Assembly (NCBI RefSeq): GCF_006517275.1
Contig: NZ_CP041191.1
Coordinates: 2,971,001 to 3,035,000, forward strand
Source of the DNA: Labrenzia sp. PHM005
Lineage (GTDB): Bacteria > Pseudomonadota > Alphaproteobacteria > Rhizobiales > Stappiaceae
Reading direction: 5' to 3'
DNA length: 64,000 nucleotides
Shown here: one piece after another, positions 1 through 8,379 of the stretch
Layout of the letters: each line of letters begins with the position of its first letter
Position numbering within the stretch: the stretch's first letter is position 1
The notes under the pieces: model-generated
What the model saw: the letters and a program-made list of their open reading frames with translations, nothing else
Databases searched by the model: none
What the model was told of the DNA's origin: nothing
Made by a program: the position numbers and the translations under genes

Positions 1-154
1 TTGGCTGCGAGGGCATCGTGAACGTCACCTAGGAACAAAAGGTAAGGACGGGCTATTTCCATGGACAAAGCTTTCATCTGACTGCTGGACGTTAATCTTC
101 GCAATCAGGTATACGGGGGGAAGTTGACGAGCGGCAAGAGGGCAACCCTCCGGA

Positions 155-1303
155 ATGGCATTCTTGGAAAAAAACATTGCGCCGGAGATGCATCTTGAAA
201 CCGATGATGCTGGCCGCCAGTTTCTATCTCTTTCTGGCGACTGGACGGTCAGTACGCTTGCAGAAGCCGATCGGCAGATCGAGACGCTCGAAATTGCCAA
301 GGACAAATTGACCTGCATCGACGTGTCGAACATTGGACATTTGGACACCAGCGGAGCCTGGTTGATCCACCGGACCCGTGGTCAATTGGAGTTCAGCGGC
401 CGTAAAGTTGAATTGACTGGCCTCAGCGAGGTTCGGCGGAGCCTGTTCAAAGAGATAGAACGCCATCATCCGCCGCGTTGGTCTCCGGACCGGTCCGGTT
501 TCACCATTGTCGGTTTTTTGGAAGCGACCGGCCGTCAGATGGTGGAAGCTTACAAAGACGCCCTCGCCATGCTGCACATTCTTGGGTCTTTGGGGATGGT
601 GCTGTCTACAGTGCTTCTGCAGCCCAAACGCCTGCGCAGCATTGCCATCGCCGTTCAATTTGACCGCAGCTGTATTGGCGCAGTGCCGATTGTTGCGCTG
701 ATGAGTTTTCTGATCGGGGCGATCATCTCGCAGCAGGGCGGATTTTATCTGAAGCAGTTCGGCGCTGATATCTTTGTTGTTGATTTGGCTGGGATCTTGG
801 TGCTCCGGGAAATTGGGGTCATTCTGACTGCGATCATGGTTGCGGGCCGGTCCGGCTCCGCGTTTACCGCTGAACTCGGCGCAATGCGGATGCAGGAAGA
901 GGTCGATGCGCTTCATGTCATCGGGCTGAGCGTTACCGAAGTTCTTGTGCTGCCACGTATTCTGGCTTTGATGATTGCCTTGCCGATCCTCACATTCGTG
1001 GCTGACATGGCCGCTCTGTTTGGTGCCGGGCTAATCACTTGGGTTTATCTGGACATTCCACCGGCAGCATTCCTTGTTCAGCTGAAAGCCGCAATCACGG
1101 TGAACACTTTTGTTGTCGGTCTCATCAAGGCGCCGTTCATGGCGCTGATCGTCGGACTGATTGCTTGTGTCGAAGGACTCAAGGTTGAAGGCTCTTCGGA
1201 ATCGCTCGGTCGGCACACAACCATGTCGGTGGTCAAGGCGATCTTCCTGGTGATTGTCGTCGACGGTTTTTTTGCGATCTTCTTCGCGGCGATTGGAGTG
1301 TAA
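155..1303 (+). CDS. mlaE: STAS-fused MlaE-type ABC transporter permease
   Basis: Inner-membrane permease of an Mla/MCE-type lipid transporter, expected to move phospholipid between the outer and inner membranes. The 382 residues split into an N-terminal STAS domain (about 10-105, with the DTSGAWL stretch near 64-70) and an MlaE permease (about 130-382). The permease carries the family's conserved cytoplasmic segment, GRSGSAFTAELGAMR near 231-245, followed by several hydrophobic helices. In E. coli the STAS protein MlaB is separate; here it is fused to the permease, as in many alphaproteobacteria. It is first in a tight four-gene operon with the ATPase, MCE protein and lipoprotein. The start at the ATG of MAFLEKN keeps the whole STAS domain. 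Domain calls are from pattern recognition. Confidence 0.9.
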   Translation: MAFLEKNIAPEMHLETDDAGRQFLSLSGDWTVSTLAEADRQIETLEIAKDKLTCIDVSNIGHLDTSGAWLIHRTRGQLEFSGRKVELTGLSEVRRSLFKEIERHHPPRWSPDRSGFTIVGFLEATGRQMVEAYKDALAMLHILGSLGMVLSTVLLQPKRLRSIAIAVQFDRSCIGAVPIVALMSFLIGAIISQQGGFYLKQFGADIFVVDLAGILVLREIGVILTAIMVAGRSGSAFTAELGAMRMQEEVDALHVIGLSVTEVLVLPRILALMIALPILTFVADMAALFGAGLITWVYLDIPPAAFLVQLKAAITVNTFVVGLIKAPFMALIVGLIACVEGLKVEGSSESLGRHTTMSVVKAIFLVIVVDGFFAIFFAAIGV

Positions 1304-1310
1304 CGGCAAT

Positions 1311-2120
1311 ATGGCGGTTTCTGAGATCCAATCGGCTGACGGCACAAAAAAGCCGGTACAGAGCACGTCTGAAAACATCCTCTCTGTCAGGGACATCACT
1401 GTCGGATTCGGTTCCAAGATTATCTTGCAGGATCTCGATCTTGATGTGCGCCGGGGCGAAGTGCTCGGATTTGTCGGGGGCTCGGGAACAGGCAAATCAG
1501 TTCTGATGCGCACGATCCTAGGGCTAACCCCTAAAAGAGCAGGCAAGATCAGCGTTTTTGGTCACGACCTCGCCTCGGCCAGCCCCAAGATCCGCAAAAC
1601 AATTGAGCGGCGCTGGGGCGTGTTGTTTCAGCAGGGCGCCTTGTTCTCGTCGTTGACGGTCAAACAGAACATTCAAGTGCCGATGCGCGAGCATTTGAAA
1701 CTGCCGCAACAGCTAATGGATGAGTTGGCAACATTGAAACTGGAGTTGGTTGGCCTGCCCCAAGACGCTGCAGATAAATTGCCAGCAGAATTGTCCGGCG
1801 GCATGGTCAAACGGGCGAGCCTTGCACGCGCCCTTGCACTGGACCCGGATTTGGTGTTTCTGGACGAACCAACGTCCGGTCTGGATCCAATTGGGGCCGC
1901 TGCGTTCGATTCGTTGATTGCCAATTTGAGCTCTACTCTGGATTTGACCGTTTATATGGTTACTCACGACCTCGATAGTCTGCATTCCATCTGTGACCGG
2001 ATCGCAGTTCTGGGGAATAAGCAGGTTCTGGCGATCGGACCGCTCGAAGATATGATGAAAAATGACGATCCTTGGATTAAGTCTTATTTTCGAGGCGAAC
2101 GGGCCCTGCGCCGGACATGA
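1311..2120 (+). CDS. mlaF: MlaF-type ABC transporter ATP-binding protein
   Basis: ATPase subunit that powers the Mla-type lipid transporter at the inner membrane. Of 269 residues, the Walker A motif GGSGTGKS lies at 56-63. The signature loop reads LSGGM rather than LSGGQ, as is usual for MlaF proteins, and is followed by DEPTSGLDP (Walker B and D-loop) and a switch histidine in VTHD. I chose the ATG at 1311, seven bases after the permease stop. An in-frame upstream ATG at 1254 would overlap the permease and add 19 residues unrelated to ABC ATPases. The gene lies between permease and MCE protein, the standard order for this family. Confidence 0.93.
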   Translation: MAVSEIQSADGTKKPVQSTSENILSVRDITVGFGSKIILQDLDLDVRRGEVLGFVGGSGTGKSVLMRTILGLTPKRAGKISVFGHDLASASPKIRKTIERRWGVLFQQGALFSSLTVKQNIQVPMREHLKLPQQLMDELATLKLELVGLPQDAADKLPAELSGGMVKRASLARALALDPDLVFLDEPTSGLDPIGAAAFDSLIANLSSTLDLTVYMVTHDLDSLHSICDRIAVLGNKQVLAIGPLEDMMKNDDPWIKSYFRGERALRRT

Positions 2121-2131
2121 GGTTGGAGTGA

Positions 2132-4135
2132 ATGGAAACCCGCGCAAATTACATTCTGATTGGCGGTTTTATGATCGCGGTCCTGATCAGCGCGTTCGGG
2201 TTCATCTATTGGCTCGCCGTCACAGCTGAATCTCGGCAAAATGTTGAAGTCAAAATCCTCTATCCGGGTCCGGTAACTGGGCTTCCGGTTGGCGGGCAAG
2301 TTCTGTTCAATGGCATCCGGGTCGGCGACGTGAAGTCGCTGGACTTTGCCCCAGGGGATCCGACCAAAGTTTTGGCGACGGTTCGCATCCGCCCGTCCAC
2401 ACCGCTGCGTGAGGATACCAAGGCAACCTTGAACTTCACCGGCTTGACGGGCGTAGCCTATGTCGATTTGACCGGTGGGACGAGTTCAGCGCCACTCCTG
2501 CTGGATCCGGAGGGACGGCAAGACCCGAATGATATTCCGGTGCTTCATGCGGAACGTTCGTTTTTTGACGATATCGTGGATGGAGCCCGCGATGTCCTGA
2601 AACGGGCAGATTCGACCATGCAGACCGTCGATACGCTGCTGAAGGAGAATGGCCCGGCGATCGCAAAGACGATCCAGAATGTCGAAACATTCTCAGACGC
2701 GTTGGCTGCCAATGCGGATGGTGTTGAAGACTTCATGGCCAGCATTGGCAAGGCGTCAGAAGCCTTTTCCAGCCTGTCTGGCCGGATGGAGGGCTTGGTG
2801 GACCAGGGCGAACGGCTGCTGGCCGCTGTGCCCTCTGACAAGGTCACAGCCATCGTCGACGATCTGCAGACCTTTTCCGCAAGTCTCGGCAAGGCCGGCG
2901 ACGACATTGATGCTGTGATGGCCGATGCCCAAGGCGTCGCCAAAGATCTGGCCGCGTTTACCGAGCGTTTGAACAACGGTCTCGGACAAGTGGAATCCAT
3001 TGTTCAGGCTGTCAAACCGGAAGATATCGAAGCGGTCATGCAAGGCGCTGCTGCGCTCGGAGATGTCTTGAAAAAACGCTCCAGTGAAATCGACGAATTG
3101 GTGGTCGCAACCACAAGCACCATGCAGGGTGTAAACAATATCGTCGACATGATCCGTCAGCGCGAGGGAACCATCTCCGAAGTGATCACGGGTAGCCGCG
3201 ATATAGTTGTGAAAGTTGATGAAATCGTCACGCGCGGAGTTGAAGTCGCGGCAGTGATCGATCCGCTTCAGATCGAGGAGATTGTTGCGTCAGTCGGCAC
3301 CTTTACCGAGGGGCTGAACGCGTCACTGCTTCGGGTTGATGAAATTGTGGCTAGCGTCGACCCGAACAAGGTCGGACAAGCGGTTGATGGTGTTGCGAGC
3401 GTGATCGACAACTTCAACAATCAGCAAAGCCAGATCAACGAGATCATCGCGTCCACAAAGTCGACCATCCAGAATTTCGAAGCGGTATCGGCGACAGTCC
3501 GTGGTCAGGATGACCGGATTGCGGCGCTGATCAGCGACGTTCAGTCCGCCGCGGAACGGTTCGCGGCGACGCTGCAGTCAGCAGATGACCTTTTGAAAGC
3601 AGTTGATCCGGAGAAAGTCGCCAATATTGTTGGATCGGTTGAAACAGCGGCTTCCGGCCTTGCTGGCGAAGACGGCATTCCGGCGATCTTGCAGAGCGCC
3701 CGTCAGGCTGCGGACAATGTCCAGCAAATGACGGCGGATCTTTCCAAGCGGACTCCAGATGTCGACCAGATCATCACTGATGCCAAGCAAATGACGGCAA
3801 CATTGAACTCCACCTCTGTTCGGGTGGAAAGCCTGGTCGAGAAAGTATCCGAGATGGTCGATGGCGACGGCGAGGGATTGATTAAGGAAGCAACGCTGGC
3901 GGCTCGGGCGATCCGCAAGGTAGCCGTTGCTTTCGAAAGCCGTGCGGATTCCATTGCCGGTGGCTTGTCGAAATTTGCTACACAAGGTTCGGCGGATCTA
4001 TCGTCTGCGCTGTCGCAATTCAACCGGACGCTGGTATCTATTCAACGGGCAGCGCAAAGCTTTGAACAACAGCCGAACCGGATCATCTTCGGCGGCGAAG
4101 AGGTGCCGACATATCAAGGCGGGCGGCGCCGGTGA
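2132..4135 (+). CDS. mlaD: MlaD/MCE-domain substrate-binding protein with long helical tail
   Basis: Periplasmic lipid-binding subunit anchored in the inner membrane. Residues 7-29 form one transmembrane helix. An MCE domain follows at about 38-115 (VEVKILYPGPVTGLPVGG onward, with the GVAYVDLTGG strand near 105-114). The rest, to residue 667, is a long alanine-, valine- and aspartate-rich region with repeated amphipathic helices such as VDEIVASV and VDPxKV. E. coli MlaD is only about 183 residues, so the tail is much longer; long helical MCE tails are known to build needles or tunnels across the periplasm (PqiB, LetB, mycobacterial MCE), and the same role is inferred here. The start has GGTTGGAG just upstream. 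It overlaps the lipoprotein gene by 4 bases. Confidence 0.9.
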   Translation: METRANYILIGGFMIAVLISAFGFIYWLAVTAESRQNVEVKILYPGPVTGLPVGGQVLFNGIRVGDVKSLDFAPGDPTKVLATVRIRPSTPLREDTKATLNFTGLTGVAYVDLTGGTSSAPLLLDPEGRQDPNDIPVLHAERSFFDDIVDGARDVLKRADSTMQTVDTLLKENGPAIAKTIQNVETFSDALAANADGVEDFMASIGKASEAFSSLSGRMEGLVDQGERLLAAVPSDKVTAIVDDLQTFSASLGKAGDDIDAVMADAQGVAKDLAAFTERLNNGLGQVESIVQAVKPEDIEAVMQGAAALGDVLKKRSSEIDELVVATTSTMQGVNNIVDMIRQREGTISEVITGSRDIVVKVDEIVTRGVEVAAVIDPLQIEEIVASVGTFTEGLNASLLRVDEIVASVDPNKVGQAVDGVASVIDNFNNQQSQINEIIASTKSTIQNFEAVSATVRGQDDRIAALISDVQSAAERFAATLQSADDLLKAVDPEKVANIVGSVETAASGLAGEDGIPAILQSARQAADNVQQMTADLSKRTPDVDQIITDAKQMTATLNSTSVRVESLVEKVSEMVDGDGEGLIKEATLAARAIRKVAVAFESRADSIAGGLSKFATQGSADLSSALSQFNRTLVSIQRAAQSFEQQPNRIIFGGEEVPTYQGGRRR

Positions 4136-4767
4136 GTAAGGTGAGTAAAGGACAAACGCGGATGACACAGGCAGACAGCCGGCTGACCCGACGGGCTTTC
4201 GTCGGCGCTCTTTGTGGCAGTGCCGTGGTCTCCGGCTGCACCAGCTCTGGTCCCTCTGCCTTCTATAGCCTTCAGGCCGCTGATGTCGGCGGCGTGTCAG
4301 GCCGCTCAAGCCGCGTGCAGGTGCTTGTAGCTCCCCCACGTGCACTGAAAGCGCTCGATACGACTTATATTGCCGTTGTCGATAGCGGTCCGGTCTATTC
4401 CTATTTTCCGAAAGTTGCCTGGGCCGATACGCTGCCGAATGTTGTGCAGACCAAGCTGGTCCAAACCTTGCAGAACACCGGACGCTTGCGCGGTGTTGGG
4501 TTGCCGGGCGATGGCCTGTTGATCGATTATCAGCTGCAGACAGACATCCGGGCGTTTGAGCTCAATATTGAGCGTGCAAACCGGGGCGTTGTCGAGATCG
4601 CGGCCCGGGTGGTCAATGATCGTAATGGCCGGACCGTCGCCAGCAAGGTTTTCCGGCGCGAAACACCTTCTGGAAGTTCGGACGTGGATAAGGCGGTTGC
4701 GGCCATGAACCAGTCTGCAGAGCAGGTGTTTTCCGACATTGCCGCCTGGACGCTCAGAAACGTCTGA
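4132..4767 (+). CDS. ABC-type transport auxiliary lipoprotein (PqiC/DUF330-like)
   Basis: Outer-membrane or periplasmic lipoprotein partner of MCE transporters (ABC-type transport auxiliary, PqiC-like family). The N-terminus has a twin-arginine-like RRAFVGALCGS followed by a lipobox ending VSGC, with the modified Cys at about residue 36. Then comes the family opening SAFYSLQA and the conserved region RVQVLVAPPRALKALDTTYIAV. Length is 211 residues from the GTG at 4132, which overlaps the MCE stop as GTGA. Other possible starts are GTG 4141, inside a tandem GTGAGTAA repeat, and ATG 4162, which leaves a more typical signal peptide. Fourth gene of the operon, completing a trans-envelope lipid pathway. 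Confidence 0.8.
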   Translation: MSKVSKGQTRMTQADSRLTRRAFVGALCGSAVVSGCTSSGPSAFYSLQAADVGGVSGRSSRVQVLVAPPRALKALDTTYIAVVDSGPVYSYFPKVAWADTLPNVVQTKLVQTLQNTGRLRGVGLPGDGLLIDYQLQTDIRAFELNIERANRGVVEIAARVVNDRNGRTVASKVFRRETPSGSSDVDKAVAAMNQSAEQVFSDIAAWTLRNV

Positions 4768-4783
4768 GCGCCCAATAATCTAT

Positions 4784-6091
4784 CTATATTAACGCCAGTG
4801 AGAACGCCGGTACTGCGATCAGCAGGATCAGGCGCAGGATGTCTGCCGCCCAGAACGGCAGGATGCCAGCGAACATCGTGCGCAGTGGCACATCGGTCAG
4901 GACAGAGCGCAACACAAAGACATTGAGGCCGATCGGTGGGGAAATCAGGCTGATTTCGGTGACCACAACAACGATGATTCCGAACCAGATCAATACCAGT
5001 TCCGGATCACTGAGCAAGCCAGTGCCAAAGTCGAGCGATGTGACGAGCGGAAAGAACACCGGCACGGTCAAGAGGATCATCGACAGACTTTCCAGAACCG
5101 CCCCCAAAACCACATAGATCAGTACCAGAACCAGAATGACCACATAGGCATTCACGTCGAGGGATTGGACGTAGTTGAGCAAGGCGTCCGGAACACCCGC
5201 ATAGCTGATGAAGTTGGAAAAGACTTCCGCGCCAATGATGATTGCAAAGATCATCGCGGTCGTGCGGGCGCAGTTGAGCCCGGCGCTGAACAGTTTTTCA
5301 AACGTCAGACCACCAGACAAAAGCGCAATCAGGAACGCTGTCGCTGCGCCAATTCCTGCCGCTTCGGTCGGCGTGAAGAAACCGCCGTAAATGCCGATCA
5401 TGATGACGGCGAACAGCCCAAGCACCGCTAGGACGCCCCAGATATCTTTACGTTCCACTGGAATGTCTTCGTGTTCACTGGGGGCAAGTTTGGGCTTGAA
5501 CAGAACGGTTACATAAACGGCGGCCATATAAAAAACGACGCCCAGAAGCCCTGGGATGATGCCGGCAATGAACAGTTTGCCGATGTCGGCTTCCGTCAAA
5601 AGACCGTAGATAATCAGAATGACACTGGGCGGGATCAGAATGCCGAGCGTGCCGCCAGCAGCGATTGATCCGGTTGCCAGGCTGTCGGCATATCCGGCCT
5701 TGCGCATGGATGGCATGGCCACTTTGGACATGGTGGCAGCTGTTGCAAGAGACGAGCCGCAGACAGCGGAAAAGCCGCCACAAGCTACAACGGCTGCCAT
5801 TGCCAGACCGCCGCGCATCCGGTGCAACATGCGATGCGCGGTCGTAAACAGCGACTGGCTGACGCCGGAAATGGTCAAAAGGTTGCCCATCAGGATGAAC
5901 AGGGGGATCACTGACAGCGTGAAGGACAAGCCAGTGTCAAAGGCGGCATTGCCCAGAAGATTGAAGGCTGCATTCCAATTGCGCAGCATGGCAAAACCGG
6001 CGGTGCCGACAATGATCATCGCAACAGCAATCGGTACGCGCACCAGAACCAGGCCGAAAAGGGCGCCAAATCCAATCAGAGCCTCGAGCAC
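4784..6091 (-). CDS. dctM: TRAP transporter large permease (DctM family)
   Basis: Large, 12-helix-type membrane subunit of a TRAP transporter (435 residues), which couples sodium or proton entry to uptake of an organic acid captured by the periplasmic binding protein. The sequence is hydrophobic throughout, with the DctM hallmark GGTLGILIPPSVILIIYG near residue 145 and the related SPPIGLNVFVLRS near the C-terminus. The start codon is GTG, four bases after the DctQ stop, with GGGGCC upstream as a possible ribosome site. It is the last gene of dctP-dctQ-dctM. Substrate cannot be read from sequence; TRAP systems take dicarboxylates, keto acids, sugar acids or sulfonates. Confidence 0.92.
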   Translation of the reverse strand: MLEALIGFGALFGLVLVRVPIAVAMIIVGTAGFAMLRNWNAAFNLLGNAAFDTGLSFTLSVIPLFILMGNLLTISGVSQSLFTTAHRMLHRMRGGLAMAAVVACGGFSAVCGSSLATAATMSKVAMPSMRKAGYADSLATGSIAAGGTLGILIPPSVILIIYGLLTEADIGKLFIAGIIPGLLGVVFYMAAVYVTVLFKPKLAPSEHEDIPVERKDIWGVLAVLGLFAVIMIGIYGGFFTPTEAAGIGAATAFLIALLSGGLTFEKLFSAGLNCARTTAMIFAIIIGAEVFSNFISYAGVPDALLNYVQSLDVNAYVVILVLVLIYVVLGAVLESLSMILLTVPVFFPLVTSLDFGTGLLSDPELVLIWFGIIVVVVTEISLISPPIGLNVFVLRSVLTDVPLRTMFAGILPFWAADILRLILLIAVPAFSLALI

Positions 6092-6094
6092 GAG

Positions 6095-6604
6095 TTAGGC
6101 CCCTTTACGAAAACGGTTGTAGGAGAAGACGGCGGCGGCGACTGCTGAAACAGCAAAGGACACAGCGCCGAGCCAGCCGATGATAAAGAGCGGAATTTCA
6201 AGTGAATCGGTCACTTGTTCCCGCCGCTGCAGTTTATCTGCATGTTCGATCAGCTCCATGGCGATCAGAGCAAAAATAGTTATGGTGCAGACCCCAGCAA
6301 TGAAAGTGCCGAGGCGTTTGAGCACACGGCTCTTCATGCCATCGAGAAGCTCAACCTCAATATGTTCACCGGCGGCAGTCGTTAGCGGAAGCGCCAGAAA
6401 AATCAAAGTCGCCAATAGCAGCTCGGTCAGCTCATAGGCCCCAGTCACCGGGCTGTTGAAGACATATCTTGCCACCACGTCGACGCATGTCAGGCCGATC
6501 AAGGCAAACATGGCCAAAAGGCAGGCTGAGCCGAGGACATAAGTCATCACGGGCCGGATCTTGGAGATCCAGCCCGCGTTGGTTTTTTTGGACGTTGCCG
6601 TCAT
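6095..6604 (-). CDS. dctQ: TRAP transporter small permease (DctQ family)
   Basis: Small four-helix membrane subunit of the TRAP transporter (169 residues). Four hydrophobic segments are visible (about 22-44, 60-80, 98-120, 138-160). The DctQ-type stretch VDVVARYVFNSPVTGAYELTE follows helix 1, and GEHIEVELL lies in the loop after helix 2. It lies between the binding protein (2-base gap upstream) and the large permease (3-base gap downstream), so the three are almost certainly cotranscribed. ATG start, TAA stop. Confidence 0.9.
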   Translation of the reverse strand: MTATSKKTNAGWISKIRPVMTYVLGSACLLAMFALIGLTCVDVVARYVFNSPVTGAYELTELLLATLIFLALPLTTAAGEHIEVELLDGMKSRVLKRLGTFIAGVCTITIFALIAMELIEHADKLQRREQVTDSLEIPLFIIGWLGAVSFAVSAVAAAVFSYNRFRKGA

Positions 6605-6606
6605 GA

Positions 6607-7635
6607 TCAGTTGCTGATGTTGGTTTGGGCGCGGAATTCGCCCAAGGCAGCTGCACCGTCAAAGCCGGTTTCCGACACAGCCTTGACCCAGGCACCTTCA
6701 TGCTTTTCAGCCAGTGCTTTGATCGCTGCCAGAACCGGGGCAGGGGCGTCGTAGACTTCGATATCCTTGTCGGCAATGTAGGATGCGCCACGGCTATCCG
6801 CACCGTCCCAGACACCGCCAGCAAGTTCTGCAAGCGCTTCGCCGGATACTTTTTCAATCGCCGCCTGATCTTCAGCTGAGATACCGTCCCAGATGTCTTC
6901 GTTCATGACCAGGAACCAAGAGGTGTTGTAGATACCGCCCGGCACTTTCATGGAGTACTTGATGTAGTCCGTCAGTTTGAAGGCCTGAAGCGCTTCCATC
7001 GGGAAGGTCACGCCATCAATGACGCCACGGGACAACTTTTCATAAACTTCGCCTGGGCCCATGAACTGGGTGGTGATGCCGAGGTCTTGCGACAGACCGG
7101 CGATGTAACCGCCCGGTGTGCGCACTTTCAGACCAGAAAAGTCTTCCGGCTTTTCGATCTTGCGCTGGTTGTTGTGGAACATGCCAGGACCATGCACCCA
7201 AAGGCCGAGAAGTTTGGTGCCCTTGTGCTCGTCCTGCGCTTTGAGGCTGCCACCATAAACATTCCAATAAGCCTTGGAACCATCGGTCGCGGTGTCTGCG
7301 ATAAAGGAGAACTGGCCGATGCGCGAACGCAGGAAGCGGTCGTCCTTGGTGAAGGAGTGCAAGCCATAAGTGATATCGGCAACACCATCTGCAGCAAGGT
7401 CATAATGAGCCGGCGGCGGTCCAAGCGGCTTTGGCAGGACACGGACTGTGACACGGCCTTCAGTTGCGTCAGCAACTTGCTGTGCCCACGGCTGGATAAC
7501 ACCGGTAACGACCGGGTGCTTCGGCGGCAGCCAGGACGATAGAACCAATTCGTCAGCAGAAGCGCTGGCAACCAGGCCTGTCAAGGCACCGGCAGCAGCG
7601 CCGGCAAGGATCGAAAGATATTTCAGATGTTTCAC
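6607..7635 (-). CDS. dctP: TRAP transporter solute-binding protein (DctP family)
   Basis: Periplasmic binding protein that captures the substrate for the adjacent TRAP permeases. I start it at the GTG at 7635, because GGAGG lies six bases before it and this gives a clean signal peptide (VKHLKYLSILAGAAAG..., cleavage near ASADE). A longer in-frame ATG at 7650 adds only MGGKA and overlaps the ribosome site. The mature protein shows DctP features: SSWLPPKHPV at the N-terminus, a GLKVRTPGG strand with the carboxylate-binding Arg region, and GVIDGVTFPMEAL. Length is 342 residues, usual for the family. The ligand is unknown. A palindrome 70-90 bases upstream may bind the divergent MarR protein. Confidence 0.92.
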   Translation of the reverse strand: MKHLKYLSILAGAAAGALTGLVASASADELVLSSWLPPKHPVVTGVIQPWAQQVADATEGRVTVRVLPKPLGPPPAHYDLAADGVADITYGLHSFTKDDRFLRSRIGQFSFIADTATDGSKAYWNVYGGSLKAQDEHKGTKLLGLWVHGPGMFHNNQRKIEKPEDFSGLKVRTPGGYIAGLSQDLGITTQFMGPGEVYEKLSRGVIDGVTFPMEALQAFKLTDYIKYSMKVPGGIYNTSWFLVMNEDIWDGISAEDQAAIEKVSGEALAELAGGVWDGADSRGASYIADKDIEVYDAPAPVLAAIKALAEKHEGAWVKAVSETGFDGAAALGEFRAQTNISN

Positions 7636-7704
7636 GGCTTTTCCTCCCAATTCGGTCTCATGCCGATGTCCGTCGCTTCCGTTCTTGAAGTGAGTGTGTC
7701 GAAA

Positions 7705-7724
7705 TTAGTTGCATTTGAAACTAA
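7705..7724. promoter_or_regulatory. Candidate MarR operator between dctP and the MarR gene
   Basis: TTAGTTGCAT/TTGAAACTAA is a 20-base imperfect palindrome (8 of 10 positions symmetrical) in the 141-base gap between the TRAP operon and the divergent MarR gene. MarR proteins typically bind 16-20 base palindromes placed this way. The link is inferred from position and symmetry. Confidence 0.5.
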
Positions 7725-7776
7725 GTCAATCGTAAAATCTCGCAAAACAGTACGGTGCGCCAAAAGTTGAACCGGA

Positions 7777-8298
7777 ATGATGGGCCGTCAAAAGGTTATG
7801 CAGACGATGACAGGACACGAAATAGATACGGATTTGAAGCCAGGCGGGTTCCAACTGGAAACCTTTTTTCCTTACCTGGTCCGTGTGTTTTATTCGGATG
7901 TAACCCGTGCGCTTTCAGATATTTATCAGCGTGATTACGGCATGACGCCGGCGGAATGGCGGGTCATGGCGATCCTCGGATCCAGCGCTGAAGGTATGCA
8001 AGCCAGTGAAATCGTCTTCCGCTCCAGTATGGATAAGGTGGTGGTGAGCCGGGCCGTCAAACGCATGGAAGAGCGCAAGTTTTTGAAACGGAACGCCAAT
8101 GCAGCTGATGGACGGAGTTATCTTCTGTCCCTGTCCGACACGGGGCGAGCTGCTTTTGAAGACCTCGCCCCAAAGCTGATGGCCGTCGAAAAACAAATGC
8201 TGGACGGATTGGAGGACGATGAAATCCAGGTCGTGCTGGCCGCGATGTCCAAGATCCGGGGCAATTTGGCAGTGTCAGAGCCGGCGACTGAGGTATAG
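7777..8298 (+). CDS. MarR-family transcriptional regulator
   Basis: Winged-helix DNA-binding repressor, probably ligand-responsive. In 173 residues the MarR core is clear: helix region YGMTPAEWRVMAILG (about 50-64), the recognition-helix segment MDKVVVSRAVKRMEERKFLKR, and the wing with the conserved D-G-R-S-YLLSLSDTGR stretch. It is divergent from the TRAP operon and separated by a palindrome-bearing gap, so it most likely controls that operon in response to its substrate (inference). The start is uncertain: ATG 7777 or 7780 give the longest form, while ATG 7798 or 7807 would trim 7-10 residues without touching the domain. Confidence 0.88.
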   Translation: MMGRQKVMQTMTGHEIDTDLKPGGFQLETFFPYLVRVFYSDVTRALSDIYQRDYGMTPAEWRVMAILGSSAEGMQASEIVFRSSMDKVVVSRAVKRMEERKFLKRNANAADGRSYLLSLSDTGRAAFEDLAPKLMAVEKQMLDGLEDDEIQVVLAAMSKIRGNLAVSEPATEV

Positions 8299-8331
8299 GG
8301 CAGACGGTTCAGGATTGGGGTAGTGGACATG

Positions 8332-8360
8332 AAAAAAGGCGGCCCGGGAGCCGCCTTTTA
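8332..8360. terminator. Bidirectional terminator between marR and the GPR-like gene
   Basis: AAAAGGCGGC, a 6-base loop and GCCGCCTTTT form a perfect 10-bp stem, with A-run on one side and T-run on the other. It can end transcription of both converging genes. Confidence 0.85.
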
Positions 8361-8379
8361 TTGTTTCTATGACCAGGGC

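Noticed and set aside
1..154. Possible tail of an upstream gene (frame ending GCEGIVNVT then TAG at 30-32)
   Set aside because: Only nine codons are inside the window, not enough to support a call.
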